From NCBI RefSeq assembly GCF_001305595.1, contig NZ_CP012403.1, forward strand, positions 146,501 to 210,500: a DNA stretch of 64,000 nucleotides, written 5' to 3'. Both the position numbers and the translations under genes were made by a program. The notes below the pieces were generated by a model. It searched no databases and was not told where the DNA came from. It was given only the letters and a program-made list of their open reading frames with translations. Numbering within the stretch: the stretch's first letter is position 1; each line of letters opens with the position of its first letter. Source of the stretch: Azospirillum thiophilum (lineage in GTDB: Bacteria; Pseudomonadota; Alphaproteobacteria; Azospirillales; Azospirillaceae). Positions 17,118 through 25,885 of this stretch are shown one piece after another.

Positions 17118-18058
17118 TCGCGTCCATCCTCTACCAGATCATCCACATGCTGCTGGTGCTGACACTCGCCCCACTGCTGACCGGCTGGGTGCGGCTGGTG
17201 AAGGCGCGCCTGCTCGGTCGGCGGGGGCCGTCGCCGATCCAACCCTACCGCGACCTGCTGCGGTTGCTGCGCAAGGAGGTGGTGCTGGCGCACAACGCCT
17301 CCTGGCTGTTCCGGGCGACGCCCTATGCCATGTTCACCGCAATCTGGCTGGCGGCCGGACTGGTGCCGGTCTTCACCACCCGCCTGGCTCTTGCCCCGGC
17401 GGCGGACCTGATCGCGCTGATCGCGCTGCTGGGCACCGCACGCTTCTTCCTGGCGCTGGCCGGCATGGACATCGGTACCAGCTTCGGCGGCATCGGTTCC
17501 TCGCGCGAGATGATGATCGCGGCGCTGGCCGAGCCGGCGATGCTGATGATGGTCTTCTCGGTCGCGGTGCTGGTCCGCAGCACCTCGCTGGCGGAGATCG
17601 CCGCCTTCATGACCTCCGGCAGCGTCGGACTGCGGGTGTCGCTGGCCATGGCGCTGATCGCGCTGGTGATGGTGGCCATCGCCGAGAACGCGCGCATCCC
17701 CATCGACAACCCCTCGACCCATCTGGAACTGACCATGGTTCACGAGGCGATGGTGCTGGAATATTCCGGCCGCCATCTGGCGCTGGTGGAGGCGGCGGCG
17801 ATGCTGAAGCTGCTGCTCTACGTCGCGCTGATCGCCTGCATCTTCGTGCCCTGGGGGCTCGCGACCGGCGACCGAGGCACCGTCCTGACCGGCCTGCTGA
17901 GCTTCCTGGCCAAGCTGGCAACGGCCGGGGCCGGGCTGGCGTTGTTCGAGACGTCGGTCGCCAAGATGCGCGTCTTCCGCGTAGGGGAGTTCCTGGGCGG
18001 GGCGCTCCTGCTCAGCCTGCTGGGCGCCATCTTCCTCTATGTGTCGCGCGGCGTATGA
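17114..18058 (+). CDS. HyfC/HycD-like membrane subunit (NuoH homologue)
   Basis: A 314-residue membrane protein of the NuoH/HyfC family. Signature stretches are RLLGRRGPSPIQPYRDLLRLLRKE (near 33-56, in the position of the quinone-site loop of NuoH) and AENARIPIDNPSTHLELTMVHEAMVLEYSG (about 195-225, with the charged residues of the E-channel). It overlaps the preceding gene by 4 bp (ATGA). It joins the antiporter-like subunits to the peripheral module. Confidence 0.88.
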   Translation: MIASILYQIIHMLLVLTLAPLLTGWVRLVKARLLGRRGPSPIQPYRDLLRLLRKEVVLAHNASWLFRATPYAMFTAIWLAAGLVPVFTTRLALAPAADLIALIALLGTARFFLALAGMDIGTSFGGIGSSREMMIAALAEPAMLMMVFSVAVLVRSTSLAEIAAFMTSGSVGLRVSLAMALIALVMVAIAENARIPIDNPSTHLELTMVHEAMVLEYSGRHLALVEAAAMLKLLLYVALIACIFVPWGLATGDRGTVLTGLLSFLAKLATAGAGLALFETSVAKMRVFRVGEFLGGALLLSLLGAIFLYVSRGV

Positions 18059-18064
18059 GCGGGG

Positions 18065-18736
18065 ATGAGCATGAACGACATCGCCTATGACGCCTCCCAT
18101 CTGTTCGGCACGCTGGTGCTGATGACGAGCTTCGCGCTGCTCTACCAGCGCCGGCTGTTCGCCCTGCTGCATGTCTTCACCGTCCAGGCCCTGGCCCTTG
18201 CCGCTGCCGCCGCATGGCAAGCCTATGCCCATGACGAGCCGCATCTCTACATCACCGCGCTGCTGACCCTGGCCTTGAAAGCAGTCGCCATCCCGGTGGC
18301 TCTGCACCGGATCATCCAACGCCTGAACATCCAGCGCACAGTCGAGCCGGCGCTCGGCATCGGGCTGACCCTGCTTGCCGGCGTGTCACTGGTCACGCTG
18401 TCGATCCTGCTGGTCCTGCCGGTGACGGAGGGGGCGACCGCCCTGACCCGCGAGGATCTGGCGCTGTCGCTGTCCGTGGTGCTGCTGGGCCTGTTGATGA
18501 TGATTTCGCGCCGCAACGCGGTCAGCCAGGTGGTCGGCTTCATGTCGATCGAGAACGGCCTGATCCTGGCCGCAGTCGGCGTCGCCGGCATGCCGCTTGT
18601 GGTGGAGATGTCGATCGCCTTCTCGGTCATGGTCGCCTTCATCATCTTCGGCATCTTCCTGTTCCAGATCCGCGAACGGTTCGAGACGCTCGACATGCGC
18701 CGGATCGAGAGCTTCCGGGGGGAGGCCGGCGAGTGA
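18065..18736 (+). CDS. HyfE-like membrane subunit (NuoK-like)
   Basis: A 223-residue hydrophobic protein of the HyfE family. It has about seven helices, with QRLNIQRTVEPALGIGLTLLAG in the middle and MSIENGLILAAVGVAGMPLVVEMSIAFSVMVAFIIFGIF near the end, the NuoK-like part with a conserved Glu. Met3 (18071) has a better-spaced GGGG ribosome site than Met1. It lies 6 bp after the HyfC-like gene and overlaps the next by 4 bp. Confidence 0.86.
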   Translation: MSMNDIAYDASHLFGTLVLMTSFALLYQRRLFALLHVFTVQALALAAAAAWQAYAHDEPHLYITALLTLALKAVAIPVALHRIIQRLNIQRTVEPALGIGLTLLAGVSLVTLSILLVLPVTEGATALTREDLALSLSVVLLGLLMMISRRNAVSQVVGFMSIENGLILAAVGVAGMPLVVEMSIAFSVMVAFIIFGIFLFQIRERFETLDMRRIESFRGEAGE

Positions 18737-20169
18737 CGCCCTTCCTTCCCGCCGTCCTGCTGATCCCGCTCCTTTCCGCGGTGGCGCTCGCCCTGGTGCC
18801 GGACTGGCGACTGGCGGCGAAGCTGAATGCCGGCGCCAGCGCCCTGACCCTGCTGGCCGCGCTGGCATTGTTCGGCGCGCCGCCGGCTGCCACCGCCCAT
18901 CTGGTGCTGGACGCCTTCAACGTCGCGCTGATCGCGCTCACCGCCTTCGTCGGGCTGACCACCGCGGTCTTTTCCGCCGGCTATATCGGACATGAAGTGC
19001 GGCGCGGCCTGCTGACCCCGCAGAAGCTGCGCTTCTACCACGCCATGTTCCAGGCCTTCCTGTTCACCATGCTGCTGGCGCTGTCCGCCAACAACCTGGG
19101 CGTGCTGTGGGTGGCAGTGGAGGCGGCGACGCTGACCACCGTGCTGATGGTCAGCCTGTACCGCACCGCCGCCAGCATCGAGGCGGCGTGGAAATACTTC
19201 ATCCTCTGCGGTGTCGGCATTGCGCTGGCTCTGTTCGGGACCATCCTGATCTATATGGCGGCCCAGCCGGTGATGGGACCGGGGCTGCCGGCGATGACCT
19301 GGACGGCCCTGCAGGAGACAGCAACGCGCATCGACCCGAATCTGCTGAACCTCGCCTTCGTCTTCCTGCTGATCGGCTACGGCACCAAGGTCGGGCTCGC
19401 GCCGCTGCATGCTTGGTTGCCCGACGCCCATGCGGAGGGGCCGACGCCGATCTCCGCCGTGCTGTCGGGGCTGCTGCTGAACGTGGCGCTCTATGCCGTG
19501 CTGCGCTTCAAGATGCTGCTGGCCGCCAACGGGGCGGCGATGGCGCCGGGCCCCCTGATGGTCACCATGGGGCTGGCGTCGCTGCTGCTGGCCGGGCCGA
19601 TGCTGTACCGGCGGCGCGACGTGAAGCGTTTCTTCGCCTACAGTTCAATCGAGCATATGGGCATCGTCACCATCGCCTTCGGGCTGGGTGGACCGATGGC
19701 GAATTTCGCCGGCCTGCTGCACATGGCGATGCACAGCCTGACCAAGTCGGCGATCTTCTTCGCCGTCGGCCATGCTGTCCAAGTGACCGGTACCCAGTCG
19801 CTGGCGGGGATCCGCGGCCTGACGGTCAGCCATCCGGCGCTGGGCTGGGGGCTGCTGGCCGGCGTGGTCGCCATCGCCGGGCTGCCGCCCTTCGGCGTCT
19901 TCATGAGCGAGTTCCTGCTCGTCACCAGCAGTGTGACGGAACAGCCGGCGCTGGCGGCGGCATTGGTCGTCGGCATCCTGGTCGCCTTCGGCGCACTGGT
20001 GCTGCGGGTGCAGCAGCTCTGCTTCGGTGCACCGGTGGCGGAGCCGGCGCCGCTGCACGGTACGTTGGTGCCGCTCTATGCCCATCTGGCGCTGGTGCTG
20101 ACGGCCGGGCTGTGGATTCCGGCACCGCTGGTCGGCTGGTTCCGCTCCGTCGCGGCATTGCTGGGATAG
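18733..20169 (+). CDS. HyfF-like antiporter subunit (NuoN/NuoM-like)
   Basis: A 478-residue protein of the NuoM/N-like antiporter group. It includes GYGTKVGLAPLHAWLPDAHAEGPTPISAVLSGLLLNVALYAVLRF, the characteristic Lys/His-containing channel segment, and YRRRDVKRFFAYSSIEHMGIV. The start is GTG at 18733, overlapping the previous stop (GTGA). It is the second pump-type subunit of the complex, so at least two ion-translocation units are present. Confidence 0.87.
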   Translation: MTPFLPAVLLIPLLSAVALALVPDWRLAAKLNAGASALTLLAALALFGAPPAATAHLVLDAFNVALIALTAFVGLTTAVFSAGYIGHEVRRGLLTPQKLRFYHAMFQAFLFTMLLALSANNLGVLWVAVEAATLTTVLMVSLYRTAASIEAAWKYFILCGVGIALALFGTILIYMAAQPVMGPGLPAMTWTALQETATRIDPNLLNLAFVFLLIGYGTKVGLAPLHAWLPDAHAEGPTPISAVLSGLLLNVALYAVLRFKMLLAANGAAMAPGPLMVTMGLASLLLAGPMLYRRRDVKRFFAYSSIEHMGIVTIAFGLGGPMANFAGLLHMAMHSLTKSAIFFAVGHAVQVTGTQSLAGIRGLTVSHPALGWGLLAGVVAIAGLPPFGVFMSEFLLVTSSVTEQPALAAALVVGILVAFGALVLRVQQLCFGAPVAEPAPLHGTLVPLYAHLALVLTAGLWIPAPLVGWFRSVAALLG

Positions 20170-20179
20170 GGGAGGCGAG

Positions 20180-21766
20180 ATGTACGGCGAAGATCCCCTG
20201 TTCGGCCTGCTGGGCCGCATCGGCCGTCCGGTCGAGGGACACAGGCCGTGGCCGCGCTACGTCACCGACCGCGCCGGCTGGTTGCAATTGATCGAAGCTT
20301 TGGCCGGCAACGGCTGGTCGCTGCTCGGCCTGTGGGGCGAGGCCGATACCGTGCACGCCGCCGTGCGTGAGGAGTTGGCGGGCGACGTCGCGGTGGTCAG
20401 CCTTCCCTGCCCAGACCGCCGCTTCCCCAGCCTGTCGGCGGTACGGCCGGCGGCCAACCGGCTGGAGCGCGCCGCGCACGATCTGTTCGGCCTGATACCG
20501 GAGAATGGGGTGGACGGACGCCCCTGGCTCGACCACGGCCATTGGGGCGTGCGTCACCCGCTGGCCGCCAGTCCGGCACCTGTCCCGCCGACCACTGAGG
20601 CGCAACCGCCCTACCGCTTCCTGCCGGCAGAGGGACCGGGGCTGCACCAGATCCCGGTCGGACCGGTCCATGCCGGCATCATCGAGCCCGGCCATTTCCG
20701 TTTCACCGCCAACGGCGAAACCGTGGTGCGGCTGGAGGAGCGGCTTGGCTACGTCCACAAGGGCGTCGAGGGGCTGATGCGCGGCAAGATGCCGGCGGAA
20801 GCGGCAAGGATTGTCGCCCGACTTTCCGGCGACAGCACCGTCGCCCATGCGCTGGCCTTCGCCCGCGCGGTGGAGGCGGCGCTGGGGATCGAGCCGCCAC
20901 CGCGCGCGGTCTGGCTGCGCGCCCTGATGGCCGAGTTGGAGCGGGTCGCCAACCATCTGGGCGACATCGGCGCCATCTGCAACGACGCCGCCTTCGCCTT
21001 CATGCTGGCGGAGATGGGACAATTGCGCGAGATGGTGCTGCGTGCCGCGGATGCCTGCTTCGGCCACCGGCTGATGATGGACCGGGTGGTTCCCGGCGGC
21101 GTGATGCCGGACATCGCGGAGAGTGGAAGAACCCGGCTGGGAGACCTGACGGCGGACCTGCGGCGGCGCTTCCTCCCACTGGTAGCGATTTATGATACCA
21201 AGACCTCGCTGCTCGACCGCACGGTGACTACCGGCGTCGTCTCCACCGGGCTGGCCCAACGCTTCGGTGCCGGCGGCCATGTCGGCCGGGCATCGGGCCG
21301 CGGGCTGGATGCGCGCAAGTCGCCGGGCTATCCCCCATACACCGACCTCGAGTTCGAGGTACCGGTCCTGACCGAGGGCGACGTCAATGCCCGCATCTGG
21401 ATCCGCATCCGCGAAGTGGAACAGTCGCTGTCGCTGATCGATCAGATCCTGCGCCGCATGCCCGGCGTGCCGCGCGGCCCCGACGGCATCGTCCCACCGC
21501 CGATGCTGCCGGATCTGCCGAAGCGGGCAGGGCAGGGGGGGCCGCGAGGGTCGGGGGAGGGCATGGCGCTGGTCGAATCCTTCCGCGGCGAAATCATGAC
21601 CTGGGTCCGTCTGGCCGATGACGGTACCATCGACCGCTGCCACCCGCGCGACCCGTCCTGGTTCCAGTGGCCGCTGCTGGAAGCGGCGATCGAGGGGAAC
21701 ATCGTTGCCGACTTCCCCCTGTGCAACAAATCGTTCAACGGGTCCTATTCGGGCCAGGATCTGTGA
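20180..21766 (+). CDS. HyfG-like large subunit without NiFe-binding cysteines (Ehr type)
   Basis: A 528-residue protein with an N-terminal NuoC/HycE-like domain (about 1-140, HDLFGLIPENGVDGRPWLDHGHWG) and a NuoD/HycE large-subunit domain (VGPVHAGIIEPGHFRF..., LGYVHKGVEGLMRGK). In group 4 hydrogenases the first metal motif reads RICGICS; here it is RLSGDST. The second, DPCxxC, is DPSWFQW. All four nickel-iron ligands are therefore missing, so it cannot be a hydrogenase. This matches the energy-converting hydrogenase-related (Ehr) complexes. Its substrate is unknown. Confidence 0.88.
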   Translation: MYGEDPLFGLLGRIGRPVEGHRPWPRYVTDRAGWLQLIEALAGNGWSLLGLWGEADTVHAAVREELAGDVAVVSLPCPDRRFPSLSAVRPAANRLERAAHDLFGLIPENGVDGRPWLDHGHWGVRHPLAASPAPVPPTTEAQPPYRFLPAEGPGLHQIPVGPVHAGIIEPGHFRFTANGETVVRLEERLGYVHKGVEGLMRGKMPAEAARIVARLSGDSTVAHALAFARAVEAALGIEPPPRAVWLRALMAELERVANHLGDIGAICNDAAFAFMLAEMGQLREMVLRAADACFGHRLMMDRVVPGGVMPDIAESGRTRLGDLTADLRRRFLPLVAIYDTKTSLLDRTVTTGVVSTGLAQRFGAGGHVGRASGRGLDARKSPGYPPYTDLEFEVPVLTEGDVNARIWIRIREVEQSLSLIDQILRRMPGVPRGPDGIVPPPMLPDLPKRAGQGGPRGSGEGMALVESFRGEIMTWVRLADDGTIDRCHPRDPSWFQWPLLEAAIEGNIVADFPLCNKSFNGSYSGQDL

Positions 21767-21779
21767 CGGGGAGCTGCCA

Positions 21780-22322
21780 ATGCTGAAGCACATCCTGCGG
21801 TCCCTGACCGGTGGCCCGGTGACGGAGGCTGCGCCCGCCTCTTCTTCAGCCCCATTCGCCGATGCGCTGGCCGACCTGGGTACCCGTGTCGGCGAACGCG
21901 CCCGCGCCCGGTTGGGCCGCAGCCTGTCGATCCGGCAGGTCGATGCCGGATCCTGCAACGGCTGCGAGCTTGAAATCCATGCACTGAACAACCCGCTCTA
22001 CGACCTGGAGCGGTTCGGCATCCGCTTCGTCGCCTCGCCCCGGCATGCCGACGTGCTGCTGGTCACCGGCCCGGTGACGAAGAACATGGCCGATGCGCTC
22101 CGCCGCAGCTGGGACGCAACACCCGACCCCAAATGGGTAGTTGCCTGCGGCGCCTGCGCCATCGACGGTGGCGTGTTCGCGGGATCCTATGCCTGCATCG
22201 GGGCGGTCGAGACGGTGCTGCCGGTCGATCTTCACATCCCCGGCTGTCCGCCCCGCCCGGCGGAGCTGTTGGCCGGACTTCTGGCATTGCTGGAGACCAC
22301 CGCGGCCACAGCCGGATCCTGA
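21780..22322 (+). CDS. HyfI/NuoB-like iron-sulfur subunit
   Basis: A 180-residue protein of the NuoB/HyfI/HycG family. The four cluster ligands are intact: C59 and C62 in GSCNGCELEI, C126 in GACAIDGG and C156 in HIPGCPPRP, so the proximal [4Fe-4S] cluster should form. The first 50 residues are variable and Ala-rich. It is the last gene of the six-gene operon. No HyfA/HyfH ferredoxin-type gene and no hydrogenase maturation gene follows. Confidence 0.9.
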   Translation: MLKHILRSLTGGPVTEAAPASSSAPFADALADLGTRVGERARARLGRSLSIRQVDAGSCNGCELEIHALNNPLYDLERFGIRFVASPRHADVLLVTGPVTKNMADALRRSWDATPDPKWVVACGACAIDGGVFAGSYACIGAVETVLPVDLHIPGCPPRPAELLAGLLALLETTAATAGS

Positions 22323-22323
22323 T

Positions 22324-22360
22324 GAAAAAAGGGCCGGGACGGACATGCCGCCCCGGCCTT
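22324..22360 (-). terminator. Intrinsic terminator, best on the minus strand
   Basis: GC-rich stem (AAGGCCGGGGCGG with CCGTCCCGGCCC, one mismatch) ending on the minus strand in TTTTTT. It closes the sigma factor operon and lies directly after the stop of the convergent Ehr operon, which it may also serve without a U-tract. Confidence 0.72.
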
Positions 22361-22397
22361 ACCCCGGAAGTGTCTGCCGCCGGCCGAACCGAAAGGA

Positions 22398-22841
22398 TCA
22401 GGGAAGGCGGCTCTCAGCAAGGCGCAAGCGGCCTTCCGGGGACAAGCGGGATAGGGTCTCGACCAGCCGCGCCTCGAGTTCGGAGCGCAGCTTCGCGTCG
22501 TTGGCATGGAGGGTGTCGAACAGGGACTTCAGCCGGACGGGATCGAACGAATCGGCCATCAGTTCCGTTCGGAGGCGCGGGACGAACTCCTCGCGGCCGA
22601 CCTGGATGCGGACGAACATCGGGCGGGCGTCGTCGATCGCCTTGCGCAGGATCTTCGCATCGGCCGGCGACAGGCGCCGGGCTGCGTCGTCGACGAACCG
22701 CTCCAGCATTTGCTCCGGACCGGGTGGGGGCGGGGGAGGCCGGAAGGCGTGGGCGACGACGAAGCCACCAGCCAGCATGTTAAGCGCAAGGGACCCGACC
22801 AGAAGGAACCAAGGCCAGCGGCGCCGGATCGACGGCGTCAT
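22398..22841 (-). CDS. Spy/CnrX-like periplasmic metal-sensing/resistance protein
   Basis: A 147-residue protein with one N-terminal membrane anchor (WPWFLLVGSLALNMLAGGFVVAHAF, about 9-33), a Pro-rich linker and a helical periplasmic domain (LERFVDDAARRLSPADAKILRKAIDDARPMF..., then SFDPVRLKSLFDTLHANDAKLRSELEARLVETLSRLSPEGR). This is the metal-resistance/Spy-like pattern (CnrX, ZraP). Its start overlaps the stop of the preceding gene (ATGA). In the Cnr system such a protein signals to the anti-sigma factor, so it may be the sensor of this sigma operon. Confidence 0.78.
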   Translation of the reverse strand: MTPSIRRRWPWFLLVGSLALNMLAGGFVVAHAFRPPPPPPGPEQMLERFVDDAARRLSPADAKILRKAIDDARPMFVRIQVGREEFVPRLRTELMADSFDPVRLKSLFDTLHANDAKLRSELEARLVETLSRLSPEGRLRLAESRLP

Positions 22842-23266
22842 CGCGTGTCTCCCAGATAGCTGACGATCATTACGCCCGACAGGCTGGGCGGGCTCGTCTT
22901 TTCGAAAGTAATCAGGCCCTGGCTGTAGCTGAGGAACCCGACCACCGCCATGGAAGCCAGGAAGCCGGCGAGCGGGGCCGCACGGAAGGGTGGTCGCGAC
23001 AGGAACCATGGCACGAATTCGGGTACGACCCGCCGTGTCAGGCACTCGGCGATGCGGTCATAGACCCGAGCCTCGCGACGGGCGGAAACCGACGGAGACG
23101 AGGCGGCGTCCAGCACCATGTCGGTGATGGCGGCATCGGCCAGCGCGTCGCGCGCCTCCCCACTTGCATCCAGGAGGCTTAGGGCGTCGACCCGGGCGGA
23201 TCGCGGCCAGTGGTCGAGGTTCGCACCGTAAGCCGCAGCGTTGCGTTTGAACTCTTTGAGCGTCAT
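22838..23266 (-). CDS. Probable anti-sigma factor (single membrane helix)
   Basis: A 142-residue protein translationally coupled on both sides. The first 90 residues are soluble and the stretch PLAGFLASMAVVGFLSYSQGLI (about 98-120) is the only membrane helix, leaving a short periplasmic tail. There is no zinc HCxxC motif. The position between an ECF sigma gene and a periplasmic sensor, with this topology, fits an anti-sigma factor; direct homology is not obvious. Confidence 0.6.
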   Translation of the reverse strand: MTLKEFKRNAAAYGANLDHWPRSARVDALSLLDASGEARDALADAAITDMVLDAASSPSVSARREARVYDRIAECLTRRVVPEFVPWFLSRPPFRAAPLAGFLASMAVVGFLSYSQGLITFEKTSPPSLSGVMIVSYLGDTR

Positions 23267-23838
23267 GACCGTACACCGTCCTTCTGACGGATCAGGGGTT
23301 GAAGCCGGGCGCGCACCACGCGGCGTGCCCGGACCAGCAGACTTTCCATAGCCGAAACCGACACCTGCAGTATTTCCGATGCCTCAGCGCACGTCATCTC
23401 CTCATGGTAGCAGAGGCTGAGCGCCGCCCTTTGCCGTTCGGGCAGGGCGGCTATCGCGGCGTCCACCGCCGCACCGATCCGCAGGCCATCGATCACCGTC
23501 TCGGCGCTCCAGGCCGGATCGGCGATTTCGTCAGCCGCATCCAGAGGGGCGAAGCTGCGCCGCCGCTTATAGTCGATGGCGCGGTTTACAACGATCCGGT
23601 ACAGCCAGGTCGTGAAACGGGTGCCGTCTCCCCGCCAGCGGTCGGCGTTGGCCCAGATTTGCAGAAAGGCGTCCTGTGCCACCTCTTCGGCATCGGCAGC
23701 GTTCCCGACCACCCGTTGGGCCAAGGCGATGCTGCGGCGCAAATGCCGGCGCGTGAGCGTTCCAAACGCTTTCCGATCACCAACCGCGGCGCTTGCCATC
23801 AGCGCCTCGTCGGTCACCGCATCCTCGGTAGGCTCCAC
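23263..23838 (-). CDS. ECF-subfamily RNA polymerase sigma factor
   Basis: A 191-residue sigma-70-family protein. Region 2 reads VVGNAADAEEVAQDAFLQIWANADRWRG...FTTWLYRIVVNRAIDYKRRR (about 42-95), and region 4 ALPERQRAALSLCYHEEMTCAEASEILQVSVSAMESLLVRARRVVRA (about 133-178). There is no region 3. The stop overlaps the next gene's start by 4 bp. It probably transcribes its own operon in response to an envelope or metal signal; I could not identify a convincing matching promoter in the 200 bp upstream. Confidence 0.9.
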   Translation of the reverse strand: MEPTEDAVTDEALMASAAVGDRKAFGTLTRRHLRRSIALAQRVVGNAADAEEVAQDAFLQIWANADRWRGDGTRFTTWLYRIVVNRAIDYKRRRSFAPLDAADEIADPAWSAETVIDGLRIGAAVDAAIAALPERQRAALSLCYHEEMTCAEASEILQVSVSAMESLLVRARRVVRARLQPLIRQKDGVRS

Positions 23839-24036
23839 GCCGTCTTCCGCCTGCTCCCGGTTGCTGTCATGGCTTTATACGCCGTAAGTGTGGGAGTCCT
23901 GCGCGGGGAAGGCCATCGTTTTTAATCGGAAGCGTCCGCCGCACCGACGGTGCCGGAACCATTGCACTGATCAAGCCGATCATTTTTTTCCATAAGAACT
24001 ATTATGTGTTTTTATGATGTAAGCGCAAAGCTAAAA

Positions 24037-25692
24037 TGTCAGTCCCTCGCAACATAGAAGTGTCAGTCTTCCGTCAGGTTTTCGACGGCTGGGAGGCTGG
24101 CGATGGGCTGGATCACGATGAGCGAACAGGACTTGCAACGGGTCGAGGTTCTCGGCGAGGTGCTGAGCGGTCGCCGTGGGATCGGATCGGCGGCGTCGGT
24201 TCTGGCTTTGAGCGAGCGTCAGGTGTGGCGACTTCTGGCGCGCTACAAGGCTGGTGGCGGCGGCGCTTTGGTTCACCGGGGGCGCGGCCGTCCGTCGAAC
24301 CGGCGGCTTGGCGATGAGGTGCGGGAGCAGGCGTTGGAGCTGGTTCGCAGCCGGTACGGCGATTTCGGCCCGACCCTTGCGGCGGAGATGCTGCGGGACA
24401 CGCATGGGCTGACGGTGTCGCGCGAGACGTTGCGCCAGTGGATGGCGGACGCTGGCCTTTGGCTGTCGCGCCGGCAGCGCCGGCAGTTCCACCCTCCCCG
24501 GCTGCGCCGCGAGCGGTTCGGCGAGTTGATCCAGATCGACGGCAGCGAGCACCGCTGGTTCGAGGATCGCGGCGATCCCTGCACGCTTCTGGTGTTCATC
24601 GACGATGCGACGGGCCGGCTGATGCAGCTTCGCTTCGCCGTCTCGGAGAGCGCCTTTTCCTACTTCGAGGCGTTGGAGGGCTATCTGAATGCCCATGGCC
24701 GGCCGCTGTCCTTCTACTCGGACAAATACTCGGTGTTCCGGGTTTCGCAGCGCGAGGCGAAGGGCGGCCAGGGCATGACGCAGTTCGGCCGGGCCTTGGC
24801 GGAATTGAACATCGAGATCCTGTGCGCCAACTCCAGTCAGGCCAAAGGGCGGGTCGAACGGGTGAACCGGACGTTGCAGGACCGGCTAGTGAAGGAATTG
24901 CGGCTGGCCGGCATCACCGGCATCGAAGCGGGCAATGCTTTCCTGCCCGGCTTCATCGAGCGCTTCAACGCCCGCTTTGCCCTGCCCCCTGCCCGGCCGG
25001 ACGATCTGCACCGGCCGTTGAACATCGCGCCGGATCGGTTGCGCCAGGTGCTGTGCTGGCGCGAACAGCGCCATGTCGGGCAGCAGTTGACGCTGTCCTA
25101 CGAACGCAAGCTTATCATGCTGGAGGAGACGGAGCTGACGCGGGGACTGGTTGGCCAGTATGTCGACACCTACGCCTTCGCCGACGGCCGTCTGGAGGTG
25201 CGATGGAAAGGGGTGGCGCTGCCTTATCGGGCCTTCGACAAGGACCAGCGGGTCACCCAGGGCGACGTCGTGGAGAACAAGCGGCTGAGTGCGGTGCTGG
25301 CCCAGGTGAAAGAGATGCAGGAGAGCCGGCCGCCACCGCGGGTGAAGACCAACAGCGAGAAGAACGGCTACCGCAAAACAGGCCGGCGCAAGCGGGACAG
25401 CGGGCTTCCCGATGCCGCCTGCGCGGCTGATTGACCGCAGGCACTTGCCTCCTATCCGCAAAGCCCCGGTGCGGCCGGCATGTCTGGCAGCAGGATGATG
25501 GCTCGGCGATCGGCGTTGCCGTCAAGCCCTGCGCCTGCGGCGCACCGCAAAGCGGCTCCGGGGCTTGACCGCGCCACCGAGCCGAACCCCAACGCATCCA
25601 TGCCAGATATGCCGAAGAAGCCCGACAGCCAAACTACACGGCCAAGCCGAAGCTACCTCTCTGACATTCCTATTTTGCGCAATCCACTGACA
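24037..25692 (+). mobile_element. IS1202-type (ISNCY) insertion sequence
   Basis: Left end TGTCAGT...CGCAACATAGAAGTGTCAG at 24037-24066 and, reversed, right end TGTCAGT...CGCAAAATAGGAATGTCAG at 25692-25661 match well with a 2-base offset; each end has two TGTCAG copies. A second TAGAAGTGTCAGT match means the right boundary could extend to about 25711. No target duplication is visible. The downstream part of the element (25435-25692) carries no gene. Confidence 0.75.
24103..25434 (+). CDS. IS1202-type (ISNCY) transposase
   Basis: A 443-residue DDE transposase. An N-terminal helix-turn-helix (VLALSERQVWRLLARYKAGG, about 36-55) is followed by LVHRGRGRPSNRR and the rve-type catalytic core: Asp in LIQIDGSEHRWFED, Asp in FYSDKYSVFR and Glu in AKGRVERVNRTLQDRLVKEL. 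The full frame is intact, so the element may be active. The Lys/Arg-rich C-terminus is usual in this group. Met6 is an alternative start. Confidence 0.9.
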   Translation: MGWITMSEQDLQRVEVLGEVLSGRRGIGSAASVLALSERQVWRLLARYKAGGGGALVHRGRGRPSNRRLGDEVREQALELVRSRYGDFGPTLAAEMLRDTHGLTVSRETLRQWMADAGLWLSRRQRRQFHPPRLRRERFGELIQIDGSEHRWFEDRGDPCTLLVFIDDATGRLMQLRFAVSESAFSYFEALEGYLNAHGRPLSFYSDKYSVFRVSQREAKGGQGMTQFGRALAELNIEILCANSSQAKGRVERVNRTLQDRLVKELRLAGITGIEAGNAFLPGFIERFNARFALPPARPDDLHRPLNIAPDRLRQVLCWREQRHVGQQLTLSYERKLIMLEETELTRGLVGQYVDTYAFADGRLEVRWKGVALPYRAFDKDQRVTQGDVVENKRLSAVLAQVKEMQESRPPPRVKTNSEKNGYRKTGRRKRDSGLPDAACAAD

Positions 25693-25870
25693 CTTCTACC
25701 CGGTCGCAACATTGAGTAGGCGGGATAGGTTCTATTCTGAAGTGCAACTTTCTAGCAATTACAGGGGGGCTTCCACCTGCTCCGTTAGAGGGCCGATCAA
25801 AACCTCTCATGAGCTACGCAAAATCAATGGCTTGAATCGACGGAGGCGAGGTTTTGATCCGCGCTCTTAG
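25693..25870. repeat. Gap between two insertion sequences with a 12-bp inverted repeat
   Basis: No gene is seen. GATCAAAACCTC at 25795-25806 and GAGGTTTTGATC at 25848-25859 are perfect reverse complements 41 bases apart. They could be the ends of a very small element, a strong hairpin, or the trimmed end of another mobile element. CTTAG at 25866-25870 is the left target duplication of the next IS. Confidence 0.6.
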
Positions 25871-25885
25871 CTGGACTTTGCGCAT

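Noticed and set aside
19922..21991. 689-codon frame antisense to the HyfF/HyfG/HyfI-like genes
   Set aside because: Low-complexity His/Arg/Gln composition; opposite strand has three conserved proteins.
15069..22322. Genuine hydrogenase-4 or formate hydrogenlyase operon
   Set aside because: Large-subunit nickel-iron ligands are absent and there are no formate dehydrogenase, HyfA/HyfH or maturation genes, so a hydrogen-evolving function is not supported.
24010..25735. TCGCAACA on both sides of the IS1202-type transposase as a target duplication
   Set aside because: On the left it lies within the terminal repeat, so it is probably part of the IS end rather than duplicated target DNA.
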